A stretch of DNA of 64,000 nt, taken from the NCBI GenBank assembly GCA_009760885.1, contig CM019713.1, positions 21,832,427 to 21,896,426 of the forward strand, given 5' to 3'. A model generated the notes under the pieces. It was not told where the DNA came from, did no database searches, and saw only the letters and a list, made by a program, of their open reading frames with translations. Origin of the DNA: Achatina immaculata. Lineage: Eukaryota; Mollusca; Gastropoda; Stylommatophora; Achatinidae. This document shows, piece by piece, positions 45,601 to 57,586 of the stretch; position 1 is the stretch's first letter; each line of letters opens with the position of its first letter. A program made the position numbers and the translations under genes.

Positions 45601-48398
45601 TGCTTCCACAAAAAATTATGGAAAATATCTTCTATGTTGTTTTCCATTCATGTATAAAATGTAATTCTACTAAATGTAAAAAAATGTGCCAACTTTAACA
45701 TTACTTACTTGGCAAACCATCTGTATGTATTGTAACATATTTAACAAGTAGGTTATAACAGAATGACCTTTACAATGAGACAAAAAAAAGATTTAATTAA
45801 TACAAAGTACATGTTCTAAATAGGCAACAATGTTACAGATTAGGTCAAACGATTATAGCAATAGTTACAAGAATGAACTATGATGGAAGAGTTATTATAC
45901 AGACAAAAATATTCTCAATGGAGACAGCAGGCAATACAAAAATGAGGTTTCTTCTGGGTGTAACGAGAAATATGTTCATTAGTCTCACGCCGCTCACTGA
46001 AAGCAGTATGAACAGAAATTAATGCTGTTTCTCAAAGACATCATACAACAATCTAGTAAAATCCTGTGCATTTTCAACATATTTTTTCGAAGTGCATGAT
46101 ATCTTCCAATAAATCCTACATTTCATTAAATTTATAAAACATATGTTAATCTTCAGATAACATTAATTTGCTACACTGAAACAGAAATTAGTTGAAAATA
46201 TTTTGCCACAAAATACTAAATATTTTTACAAGCCAGGATTAAAAAAAAACTGTCTATGCTAAAGCTGTTGATATTTGCAAACATAAGAATTTTGTTATCC
46301 TTTTTTTCATTTTTCCAGGCTAATAAGATTCTATGCTACAAAAAAAAATGTGTCTCCACTTTTCTTAACTGCTGGTTGCTTCATTAAAACTCTCTTACCA
46401 GTTTTGTAGTTCCTGCCAACACTAACTACCTTCATGTGTAAGCCCTTGTGCTAGTCTTAATGCTATACTTTCAGCTCCATGTAATAGAATAAGCTATAAC
46501 ACACAAGCATTACAAAAAAAAAGTACCATAAACAGTGACAAAGCTGCCAAAAACAATTTAAGGATTCTAAAACAAATCCAACAAATGATGAGAAATCCAA
46601 CAAAAGTGACCCTGGCTCTACAATGGCAGGTTATCACACACTGAATTTAGTCATACTTTCTATTGTGGCCACACTTCAGACTTTAGGAAATGGATATCAA
46701 ATAACAATTAGACATAACTAATTATTATTCTGTTTTCATTTTTTTCTCTAATTTTACAGAATGATTTTAGATAATATTAGTTACAAAATTGGGCAACAAT
46801 CATAAAATGGATCCCTAGACAAAATATTACCTGGAAAATTTTCATAAAGAAAGCAAACCATCAGGTACAACAGAATTGAGATGAATCTATGAAACATCCA
46901 TCAGAGATGTATCAATCAGCTATGAGGATTGAGAAGACCTAGCAAAAGATCTTACAACATGGAAAGACTTTGTAAAGTGGTTCTGAGATATTTGAGGAAG
47001 CAAAGGTCAGACTGAAGTCATAAATTGTAAGTACAAAGTGACTTGGACTTTGCAGCTCAAAAGTGGTTTATTGTTGATGTGATAACTCATGCCAGGCAAA
47101 CATTTGCAGAGTAAACCAAGAGAGAAGTTGTCCTGTAAAATGAAGGTCAGAAATTTCTGCCAACAGTAAACATTTTTCACCAACAGTAAACATCTTCCTG
47201 CTTCAAAAGCAATTATCTTCTAAAATGAAGAGTGTCATCATGGGACAGTTTCATCTTCTAAAATGAAGAGTGTCATCATGGGACAGTTTTATATCCTCCT
47301 ATTCTTAAAACAAAGTGCACAAAAAAAAACTGCATCTGAAATAAACAGCCAATCTCCATCACTAGGTTTATTTCTTTTTCCTCTTTTTCTTTAAAGTAAA
47401 AAAATGTTAAATCTTCTCATAAGCTTACAGCTTTATGAATCTCATACACATTCTGGATTCCTCTAAGTATCACTGTAGACAAACCACATGAAACACTGAC
47501 AAATTCAACATTTTGGACATCAAGGAAATGCTATGTCTGTGTCTCCACTGTCAGGCTATCTTATGTTTATTTACCTGTGATGAGAAAATGCAGTATCTCT
47601 AGGAATAAGAAGAAATGAGAGTAAACATCAAGGAACACATCAAACCACCCACTGTATCTTTGACATGGAACAGAAAATATCAAGTATGGCACAATAGAAC
47701 ATTTTCTTGAGATGTAATGAACACAGGGGAGGAGTGTAGATCTTTCTGATCCTTCATGAATTATGTAGGCTTGTACCTTCCTTATTTTATCCCATGAATG
47801 GTGAATGTCTGTTGCCTAACATGATTACAGTCCAGTCTAGTTTCTGTAATGGAATGCAAGCATTTCACAAGATGTTTACTGTCACCAATGAAATCCTTCT
47901 GTGCAGTTGTAGAAGTTTTTCCTACCAATTTAAAAACACACTCACTTTTTTTTTATCATTCATTTTCCTTTAGTACTCATATTTTACTTGTAGAATGGTC
48001 TTAAATAATTCATTCAGTATCAGAATGCAGTAAAAATAAATATTTATCGCTCTTTAATCAATGATTTCAGTCGATGAAATCTGTGATTTATCATGAGTAA
48101 TAATTCTACAGCTTTTCTTAATCATCATGACCATACGATTTCAAAGTTTTAAATATTTTAAAGACAGCAAGAATACATCTTCTGACTATCATAAAAAATG
48201 GCAGTGTGTAAATTTCCTTACTGACTTATGAGCAACTGATTAACCCTATCAAGACCTGCGCTTTTACTCTGGCACTCAACTACACGTCCGTGTTTCTTCC
48301 TCCGGCATGGAAAGAGTTAACATTGTTGCAAGTAAAGGACAATAAAAGTAATGATTGTGCAAAGTTGCTACCAATGTCAGGACTGATTTCTGCTGCAG
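45601..48398 (-). other. AT-rich region downstream of serine-rich gene
   Basis: No coding frame. Likely contains the 3' UTR of the gene ending at 48399. A - strand AATAAA lies near 47366-47372, but whether it is used is unknown. A 43-bp direct duplication (cttctaaaatgaagagtgtc) is at 47216-47290. Confidence 0.4.
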
Positions 48399-48503
48399 CT
48401 ACCAATGAGAGCTACCCTCCAGCGACCGTGATCTGAGGACCGCTGATGATACTGTTATATCTGAACACCCATCAGAATCTGTGCTAGTGTCAGTATCAGA
48501 TTT
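48399..48503 (-). CDS. Serine-rich protein, terminal exon
   Basis: On the - strand the acceptor TTTAATTTCAG ends at 48504 and the exon begins in phase 0 with AAA. It encodes KSDTDTSTDSDGCSDITV, then SSAVLRSRSLEGSSHW and TAG (48401-48399). The acidic-Ser start followed by a basic RSRS patch resembles a phosphorylated tail. It joins in frame with 50179-50487. Confidence 0.6.
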   Translation of the reverse strand, partial: KSDTDTSTDSDGCSDITVSSAVLRSRSLEGSSHW

Positions 48504-48859
48504 CTGAAATTAAAGAAAAAAAATTATAGAACTTTCTTGCAAAACTTGCTTCATATAAAGTTAGCAATAAATTGTCGTACTTGCAGACAGGAGACACTAG
48601 AACAAAGAGACTAACCTTGTGTCACAAACATTGTTGCTAATATGGCCAGTTACATCCATCAAAAATTGGTAGAATCAGAACCCACCAGCAAAATTATGCT
48701 TGGCAACTTCACAAACAGTTTACATTTGCTTTCCTGAAAAAACAGCATCTAAAATACAACTGGGCACTTTTATAAAGTTCGCCTACACAACAGGGAGCAG
48801 ATACTGCGTCTGTAAAGCAACTTTGTAATGGGGAATGTGTCACATGTGCTTTTTTCACA

Positions 48860-49880
48860 TGCATGAACAGCTGATGGAATGTCTGAAAGAGATTAATGTT
48901 GATGGCAAAGACATCAAAATAATAACCAAGCTATATTGGGAAGAGAGAGCAGCTGTGTGGTCCAACACAAACTAATCAGCACCAGTTGATATAAAGAGAG
49001 GGGTCAGACAAGGATGTGTCCTTTCTTCATGTCTGTTTAACCTTTATACAGAGAAGGTATTAAAAGAAACTAGTGAGATGTCTGGATTAAACATCAGTGG
49101 AATAACAATCAATAACCTAAGATATGCAGATGAAACTATGTTGATGGCAGAGAACCGAAAAAACCTGCAGAATCTAGTGACACAAATAAATGATGAAAGT
49201 CAAAAGTACAGACTGGAAATAAATATCAGAGAGACAAATATCATGGTAATTAGCAGAGAAGAAAGAAAGCCAACAGTAAATAAAAATAAACAGACAATTT
49301 CTTGAACAGGTGAAAAGTTTCAGGTATTTGAGGCACATGATAACAGAGGATGTAAAAATGTGAAACAGAAATTAACAAAAGAATATGCTTGGCAAAAAAA
49401 CATCTTCAGTAGAATAAGAAAGATCCTTACATCAAAACAAATATCACAGCAGCTGAGACTACGTATCATAAAAGGTTACACATATTCAATATTCCTTTAT
49501 GGTGTAGAAGCCTAGACCTTGAATAAGACAAAAGAAAATCAAGGCCCATGAAATGTAGATAAACAGAAGAATATGGCACATTTCATGAGCAGACAAGAAA
49601 ACAAACAAGGAAGTGCTAAACCAACTAGAAGTGAAAAGAGAAATATTGATAATCATAAAAACAAGACAACTAAGTTACTTTGGGCACATCAAAAAGGCAT
49701 AATACTATACTGAAGACCCTTCTTGAGGGCAAGATCGAAGGGAAAAGATGGGTGGGCAACATCAAGAGATGGACAGGGAAAGCTTGGCCAAGTGTTCTAA
49801 GAAGACAAGAAACAGCAGAGTAGAGATTCATTGGAGTAAATATTATGTGGGGAGACAGCACGGAATGATGATGATGAAAC
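48860..49880 (+). mobile_element. RTE-like LINE fragment (family C relative)
   Basis: The palm region reads ELMECLKEINVDGKDIKII, GVRQGCVLSSCLFNLYTEKV and LRYADETMLMAENRKNL, then decays with frameshifts through the connector. The YADD box reads YADE. The 3' end at ~49860-49877 is (TGA)n. It lies antisense in the intron between the last two exons of the serine-rich gene. Confidence 0.8.
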
Positions 49881-50178
49881 TTTAGATTGCACTCTCCAGT
49901 TTCTTGTGGAGTATGTACCACAGCATACACACATTGCATGTGTATGTGTGTGTTTGTATGTGTGTGAGTAAGTGAGGCCGAGACTGAGAGAGGGAGAGAG
50001 AGAGAAAGATATGTATCTTGTGGACATTTGTCATAACTGAAAATCTTTAAAGAAAAGTAGTACACACATCATTTTTATTTGATATGGTACTTATAAAAAA
50101 AACACACAAATTCATTTTCCACCTTAGTGTTATCTGATAAAAAATGGAACAATAAATAATACTTGGAAATGAAATCAC

Positions 50179-50487
50179 CTCAAATATTCTGTCAGGGGAG
50201 TTAACTTTGTTCTTCATCTTCCTCACTGTCTTTTCCCTGTCAGATAACCCATCAGAAACACTGGTGTATTTGACCAGCTCTGCCTGAAGATTCTCTGTGC
50301 TGCCGGTTGACAAGTGTCCAATGTCTCCATCACCGCTGCTGTCTTTGTTTATGGATAGATCACTGGTGGTGTCCTCCTCAGAAAAAACCCCCTCGGAACT
50401 TGGCGCTGATCGACAAGGAGGTCGTTGCAATGATTCTTCATCATCACTCAGCTCACCATCCTCTTCCGACCATGAGTCTTCAGAATG
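50179..50487 (-). CDS. Serine-rich protein, penultimate exon
   Basis: The acceptor ATATTTCAG (50488 and up) and donor GAG|GTGATT (GT at 50178-50177) give 103 full codons with phase 0 at both ends. It starts HSEDSWSEEDGELSDDEES, an acidic block with CK2-type sites. Then come PPCRSAPSSEG, EDTTSDLSINKDSSGDGDIG, and a short helix-prone end, DREKTVRKMKNKVNSPDRIF. I recognise no folded domain. Confidence 0.65.
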
Positions 50488-51049
50488 CTGAAATATGTTC
50501 AGAAAATGTAAGGACATACAATGTCTGCTTGTAAACAATAAATAGTAACATTAACATAGGCAGTGTATGGAGCCAGGAATCTTTATATTTGTAGAGTAGC
50601 ATAAAATCTGTTCCATGTTATAAAGGCATGTGAGCTATAAAGTGGATATAATGCCCATATTTTCCTTCACTGGTTAACACATGATTAAGGTGATACTGTA
50701 GTCAGTATCTTTTCTTTATTTCTATACTCATATATAAACAGACACACACAATAACACTGGAGAAGAAACAAACAGAAAGATGTATACAGTTGTTTGCCAG
50801 TTTACAGCCAACTGATGTCCCACAGGAAAAATCAGAAAATGTTCTAGAAATACCAGGCACCAAGGCCATATGTATTAATTTACAAACATCTGCTGTTCTA
50901 CATTCACTATAAATTCACCATAAAACAAGAGAAGATGAACAAGCATGTTACATCATCATACAGTGAGTACAGAATGTATGCATGCTAGTGTGTACACATG
51001 TACATAGATTTTTGTGTGTCACTGAAATGTTACTTGTGTATGATTCTTT
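50488..51049. other. Intron sequence
   Basis: AT-rich, no element recognised. Confidence 0.5.
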
Positions 51050-51275
51050 ATTTAATGTGATAGAGCACAACATTGCATGGTTAGACCTTGAAAAGTAAAG
51101 TGATAGAACGCAATGTTGTTTGGTTAGACCTTGAAAAATCATAGACAAAGTACTTTTAGACTAAGAAAGAAAATGTGACAAGAGAACTTGGACTCCATTA
51201 GGAAAAGCAGCCATCTAGCCATGAGAGTACGGTGCACTAATCAACTTCGCTATCTTGCACCTAAAAAAAAAAAAA
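51050..51275 (-). mobile_element. tRNA-derived SINE, inverted partner
   Basis: The reverse complement of this block aligns with 51480-51690: both contain catctagccatgagagtac and ctaatcaacttc. Here the tail-side segment (ggttagaccttgaaaa) is duplicated. Confidence 0.55.
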
Positions 51276-51479
51276 AGTATTGATAGTGAAGCATTCAATG
51301 CCTGTCTGGACCAAAATCGTGATACCAGAAAGGGAATGAGGTTATTGACTGACTGACTCTCTCTCTCTCACACACACACACATGCACACACACACACACA
51401 GTGAACACACAGACAGACAATGAAGGCTTTGATATCAAACACACAGACAGACAATGAAGGCTTTGCTATCAAACATCTT

Positions 51480-51690
51480 TTTTTGTGAGAGATACAGAAG
51501 TTGATTAGTGTGCTGTACTCTCATGGCTAGATGGTTGCCTGTCCTACCAGAATATGTTGTTCAAGTCTCAGGTAATTCTGTCATTTTTCTTTCTCTCATG
51601 TCTAAAGTGCTCTGTCTACAGTTGTTCAAAGTCTAACCATATAACACTGTGCTCTACCACTTTACTGCATGAAAACCTCATTATTTCCTA
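51480..51690 (+). mobile_element. tRNA-derived SINE
   Basis: A-box-like ttgattagtgtgctg near 51501 and B-box-like gttcaagtctc at 51559-51569 lie ~57 bases apart, as in a tRNA-related head. The 3' part continues to about 51690 (tctaaccatataacactgtg). Confidence 0.5.
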
Positions 51691-52528
51691 TTTTTAAAAA
51701 TGTATTTCATGTCATATGTTTCATATTCTGTAATTAGTTTCCACAAAGTTGTTTTGCTGAGTTGCATTCATATTTTAAACTAATGATATTCATCTTGTAA
51801 TATGTTATAGTAGTCATCTGTACTTGGTTGTCAGACTATAGTGACCAATAAATGGTCAGCTTTAATAGACTCAATATTAAAACCAGAATATACAAAGAAT
51901 CCTCACTTCCAAATGTTTTCTTGCATTTTTGATCATTCAAAGAAATTAATCCTGAACTGCATGGAAGGGAGATAATCCATTTTTTACTCCTGATTTTTAT
52001 CTTATTTGGCTGTAAAAGCATCTCAGAAATTTTTTGTGTGATTTTGTGACCTCAGATCTCACTGAAAGTTCTGTACATTCTAAAATGTTTCAGGTGTAGG
52101 TTTGATTTAATGTGGCCCAATGTTTATCAAAATCTTCACCTTGTGCATTCTCCAAAAGGAAGACTCATTGCAACTGATCTCAAGTTTGTTATGTTCCAGA
52201 CACAAAAGGCCCTTGTTCCAGCTTTTCTTCATAATTTATTTGTATATTTTCAGACTGTTCTTCTTTGCTGGGTATCAGAACTTTTGTCTTTTTTTAATAT
52301 TGATTTACTTTTTCCATGGTTTACTTTTTCATGTCACAAAATTCTGAAAATCTGTATTTTTTCCAGTCAGAACTGTATCATTTGCATGCTTTTTTTAAAC
52401 TTTAGTTTATAGTGATGGTTCCTCATTCCATTTACAGTAATGCTTCCTTACAAAATGCTTTCACTTTCCATGAAAACAGAGCACATCTGAAAACATCTTT
52501 ATGTCAGGTCAGGTAACTATAGGATTTC
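51691..52528. other. Intron sequence
   Basis: AT-rich, no coding-like frame or recognised element. Confidence 0.5.
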
Positions 52529-52870
52529 ATCATCATCATCATCATCATCATGTGCCATGCCAACTGGCATTGGCTATTATGCTTCTCCAGATTACCTGAT
52601 CCTTCATGCAGGCCATCAGCTCAGTTGGTGATCTCCTCTCACACCATCTCGTCAGACTGTTTGGTATCATTTCTCTTGGTCTTCCCTTGGATCTTCTTCC
52701 CTCTATATTTCCTATTGTTATAATATCTTCAATGTCCTCTCTTCTCACTGCATATCCTATGAAAGTGCATTGTCTCTCTCTTATTTTTTTTACAAGATTT
52801 GTTTCTATCTCCTGCTATTCTCAAATATTCTCCATTAGTTGTATGGATTCAGGCTCTAGGATTTACAGAG
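52529..52870 (-). mobile_element. RTE-like LINE 3' end (family C), (ATC)n on + strand
   Basis: On the - strand it reads EGRRSKGRPREMIPNSLTRW, CERRSPTELMACMKDQVIW and RSIIANASWHGT with a stop, followed by (GAT)n. It is nearly the same as the end of the element at 54095-56815. Confidence 0.85.
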
Positions 52871-52984
52871 CCTAAGAAAATTACTTTTGAACAATCCACA
52901 ACATTAACTGTTTATAATTTTATTGCTGAGAGCTTACAGATTTATGACTGAAAGGCATCAATTATTTATATGACTCATAAGAGT

Positions 52985-53400
52985 AATGAATGAAAACAAC
53001 TAAAGAAATAGACAAGAAATTAGACTTTTGAAAACAAATGCCTAAGGAAAATACTTGGTATAAAGTGGATCGAATTCAGGACCAAAGCAGAGATAAGGCA
53101 CATAAGTGAACAACAACCTGTCTCATGGGTGATCAGAAAAAATGAGACGCACATATGTTGGTCATGTGATGAAAAGAAACAGTCAGAGAATCCCAAAACA
53201 GCTATCAAGTGAAACACAACAGACTGAAGAAAGAGAGGTCGACCATGTGAAACTCTAAAGAGGAGAGAGCAAATTACAGTAGTAGGCATAAAATCTCTTG
53301 ATGAGGTCGAAAAGCTTGCTGAAAACAGGAAAACTTGGCAAACTACCATGCAAGCCCTATGTGACGTTTAATGGTACAGGAAGAATGTAAGATGTAAGAT
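52985..53400 (+). mobile_element. RTE-like LINE 3' fragment (family D), second copy
   Basis: Matches 5100-5520 from actaaagaaatagacaagaa to the end (gcaagccctatgtgacg, aatggtacaggaagaatg). Frames are broken. Confidence 0.8.
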
Positions 53401-53794
53401 AAGTAAAGAAGCAATTTCAGAGTTTGTGATGGTGACCAGAGAAACTGTGTACTTAGTTTAATTTGATATTTCTTGAAAATCACAATTCATAAAACCTACA
53501 AACTATCACCAATTTGAGATTCTATCAGAACAAATTTTCTCATTATGATCTGATGTTCTTATATATAGAACAAGTTATTCAAGGTATTGCTACTTGGAAG
53601 TGAGTATACGCTCAAAACAGATCAATGGATAAATAATAAAACTTCCACTTATTCTCAGTTACAGCATGGACAAAGTGAACAATTTTTTCCTGGACAGATT
53701 CTATGTATTCTCAAATGAATTAATTAGAAACATCAAACACCATGACATGAACAAGTTAAAATTAAACATATTTTAAAGTAAGCTAAAAGCTGAA

Positions 53795-53915
53795 GAAAGT
53801 CCTCTTATGTCATGGAGCCACAGAAAAAGTCCTGTTATGTCATGGAGGCAAAGGAAAGTCCTCTTATGTCATGGAGGCACAGGACAGTCCTGTTATGTCA
53901 TAGAGGCACATATGG
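53795..53915. repeat. ~29-bp repeat (4 copies)
   Basis: Units of agtcctgttatgtcatggag plus gcacagga. Confidence 0.85.
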
Positions 53916-54094
53916 AATATGATTTTGCTGTTCATACTTTCCTTCATCAGTCGGCACACATGAAAGTGATGTGGCCTTCACCATATCTGATCACCTTCCC
54001 TCCCCCAGCCCAGAAGAAGCTCAGTACCAATTTCTAGATCTGGGTCACTGGGGTGCCTTGGCCAGATTCAAACAACTGACCTCTGCCACTGATA

Positions 54095-56815
54095 GAGACT
54101 GATGGGAGATTTTAATGCCAAAGTTGGTAAAGGAAAAACTTCAGACATCATTGGTGACTATGGACTGGGGGAGAGGAATGACAGAGGTAGTAAATTAATT
54201 GAATGGGCAAGAATACATAGCATGGTTGTAGGAAACACCTGGTTTAAACAACATCTTCGAAGACTGGCAATGTGGCGCAGCCCAGACAAAAAGACTTTTA
54301 ACCAGATAGACTACATATTAATCAACAAATGATTCTGCAATGCATTACTGACAACAAAAACCATGGCAGGAGTCGACTGCAATAGTGACCATGACCCACT
54401 CTGTGAAAAAATTAGAATAAAGCTAAAGAAAGCATGCAGAAAAGTAAGAAACATCAAACTGAATACAAAACTCCTTAAAAATGACCAAGAACTGTGAGAA
54501 CAATACAAAGTTATTATAACAAATAGATACAATGCAATAGCAAAGATAAATAGTACAGATGAACAGTGGGCAATGTTAAGAGATTCTATCCACCAAACTG
54601 TTAAGGAGATAATACCACCGAAAAAAGAAGCCCCTAAAAATAAATGGATGACAGATGACATCTTAGGACTGATGGACAAGAGGAGGAGGAGTAAAAATAA
54701 CCAAGAAAAATATAGCAAGATAGGAAATAAGATGCAAATGCAGAGAAGCAAAGGAAGTGTGGTTAAATGAACAGACAAATAGAAGGCTGCCATAATAAAG
54801 ACAGCAAAAACATGCACAAATGAATTAGTGAACTCACAGGCAGGAAAACAAAATATACCACAGGATGCCTGAAATCAAAAGAAGGTAAAATATTAAAGGG
54901 AAAAGAAGACATTGTGGACAGGTGGACAGAGTACATCAGTATATGGAGGAGAAAGACCAGAATTAACACCAGATACTGAAAAATGTGATGGACCACCAAT
55001 ACTTGAAGATGAAATCATAGATGCCATCAAACACATGAAGAAAGGAAAAGCAACTGGGCCTGTTAATATAACAATAGAAGAAACAGAGGCGCTAAAGGAG
55101 ATTAAAAATAATAACCAAGTTACTGAATGACATTTACAACAGTGGTTATATGCCCAGTGACTTGCTTAAATCCACGTTTATAGCACTACCAAAGAAACCA
55201 GGTGCAAAGGAATGTGATGAACACTGGACTATCAGCCTCTCATGTCACATAACGAAGTTACTTCTGAGAATTATTATGAGAAGAACAAGGAAAAAGATAA
55301 AAATGGAAATAACAGATGAACAGTTTGGATTTAGAAATGCAGATGAAACCACTGACAACAATTATTGAGGAAAGACGCTGGCGATGGTTGGGACATGTAC
55401 TCCGAATGACTGACAACTCACTACCAAAAATTGCACTAAGATGGACACCACAGGGGAGCAGAAGTAAGGGTAGACCAAAAGAGACATGGAGAAGAACAAC
55501 AGAAAGGATGTTGAGCAATAGAGGGCTCACCTGGGCAAGAGTAGAAAAAAAGGCGAAGGACAGGCATTTGTGGAAAACCCTTGCAGAAGCCCCATGTGCC
55601 CTGGGCACTTAAGGTTCAGAGAGAGAGAGAGTTTGGATTTGTTGAAAGAAAGGGAACACACAATGCCATTTTATGCTTTACGAATACTAACAGAAAGAGC
55701 TTTAGAAGTACAGAAAGATCTCTACTTATGCTTCACTGATTACACCAAGGCATTCAACAAGGTGAAACATAATGAAGTTATTAAAATGCTTGAAGACATC
55801 AATATAAATGGCAAAGACCTGAGGATTGTAAAACATCTATACTGGCACCAAGAAGCAGCAATCTGAGTTGAAAATACAACTGGAAAATATCAACCTATAA
55901 AACAAGGAGTGCGACAAGGATGTGTACTATCTCCAGACCTTTCTTCTCTGCACAGTGAGAATATTTTAAGAATGATTATCACATAACCAGGCACAAAAAT
56001 TGGAGGATACAATATTAACAACCTTCGGTAAGCAGACGACACAGTACTGATAGCTGAGAACCAACAAGACCTGTAAAATCTCTTGGATAAAGTCGCCAAA
56101 GAAAGTGAACAGAAAGGTCTTACTTTGAACATCAAAGAGACTATGGTTATATCTAAGAAACAGAATCCACCAACATGCAGTATTCAATTAAACAGAACTA
56201 TTCTAAAGCAGGTGAGAAATTCAAATACCTTGGAGCAGTAATAACTTTAGATGGGAAATGCAGAACAGAAATTAGGAACAGAATAGGCCAAGCAAAGACT
56301 GCATTTCAGAGAATGAGAAACATATTATCCAACATATCCTTATCAATGAATGTTAGAAAATGAGTCCTAAAATGCTACATTGAACCTATTTTGTTATATG
56401 GAAGTGAATCATGGACAATAGGCAAGTCTGCACAAAAATCATTGGAAGCAGCAGAAATGTGGTTTATTAGAAGAATGTTGTGAATCCCCTGGACAGCAAA
56501 AATAACTAATGAAGAATGTATGAGAAGAGCTGGAGAGACAAAAAATCTTGTCCAAAAAATAAGAGAGAGACAATGTACTTTCATAGGACATGCAATGAGA
56601 AGAGGGGGCATTGAAAATATTATAACAACAGGAAAAATAGAAGGAAGAAGATCAAGAGGAAGACCAAGAGAAATGATACCGGACAGTCTGACGAGATGGT
56701 GTGAGAGGAGATCACCAACTGAGCTGATGGCCTGTATGAAAGATCGTGTACTCTGGAGAAGCATAATAGCCAATGCCAGTCGGCATGGCACCTGATGATG
56801 ATGATGATATATTGA
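54095..56815 (+). mobile_element. RTE-like LINE (family C), near-complete from endonuclease to tail, with nested insert
   Basis: 54102-54410 is the back half of an apurinic-type endonuclease: MGDFNAKVGKG, NQIDYIL and a SDHDPL box. The linker and RT follow: EQFGFVERKGTHNAI (interrupted at 55333-55629), DLYLCFTDYTKAFNKV, GVRQGCVLSPDLSSL, a mutated AD-D box (55999-56045), KYLGAVITLDGK, ILLYGSESW and GRRSRGRPREMIPDS. It ends RSIIANASRHGT with TGA and (GAT)n at ~56797. Stops and frame breaks occur throughout, so it is inactive. It lies antisense in an intron of the serine-rich gene. Confidence 0.85.
55333..55629 (+). mobile_element. Family B LINE 3' end nested in family C LINE
   Basis: Encodes MQMKPLTTIIEERRWRWLGH and GRPKETWRRTTERMLSNRGL, ends PCALGT with a stop, then ggttcagagagagaga. 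It is flanked by agtttggattt at 55322-55332 and 55630-55640. Removing the insert and one repeat restores the host element's EQFGFVERKG reading. Confidence 0.9.
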
Positions 56816-57009
56816 TGAATATTACAATAATAAAGTACAAAAAGTGTCATTCTTTCATTTCTTTCACAGTGGAATGAAACAATGTAGCAATAGTAACAGT
56901 GGTACTTAACACAATCTCTCTTCTCTCTTTTGTTCCTTTAGTGACCAAGACACTCTGGGCGGCTGGTGGTAGAAAAGATTTCAATTTTTGTTGGTCCTTT
57001 ACTTTTTTT

Positions 57010-57235
57010 GTGTGTGTGCTGTCTCCTATATCACTCCTTTGTTTACCAGCATTTTCTCTACTGCCTTCCATATCACTCCTTTGTTTATCAGCATTTTCTC
57101 TACTGTCTCCCGTATCACTCCTTTGTTCATCAGCATTTTCTCTACTGTCTTCCATATCACTCCTTTGTTTATCAGCATTTTCTCTACTTGTCTCCCATAT
57201 CATTCCTTTGTTTATCAGCATTTTCTCCCATGTTT
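57010..57235. repeat. 43-bp tandem repeat (~5 copies)
   Basis: Units of tatcactcctttgtttatca plus gcattttctctactgtctcc. Confidence 0.9.
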
Positions 57236-57460
57236 CTTCAGCTCATCCCATGCTTCTTTTACCTTGTGGAGTCTACTTCAAAGCTGTTCATGGTAATGAT
57301 TCATCTGTCATTCCCATCATGTGGCAAATCCATCATCACCTCCTTCTTTCAATCACTGTCACAGTGTGTCTGTCTCTCTTAACAGGATGTCATTTCTTAT
57401 TGTATTTGGCCAAAACACTCCTTTGGTCTTACACAGACACTTGGTTTGAAAAGCAGAAAG
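57236..57460 (-). mobile_element. Family B LINE relic
   Basis: Shares with 6610-6860 the order ttaccttgtggagtctac, atggtaatgattcatctgtc, then atttcttattgtatttggcc. Heavily diverged. Confidence 0.6.
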
Positions 57461-57586
57461 TGTATGTGCAAATGTGCCATACTAATGTCTTCACAGAAAA
57501 CTGCAAGACCAACATTCTTCACCAAAAGAGATCAAAACACATTAAAAATCAGAATCAGTAAAAATACCGAGAAGAAAATTACTCAC

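Noticed and set aside
45601..48398. Possible further coding exons downstream of the serine-rich gene
   Set aside because: No frame longer than background and a clear stop codon in the exon at 48399.
54311..54817. 168-codon hydrophobic - strand frame
   Set aside because: It is the antisense shadow of the family C LINE endonuclease/linker region.
55570..55866. 98-codon open frame as a gene
   Set aside because: It runs across the junction of the nested family B LINE and the family C RT, so it is a chimeric frame.
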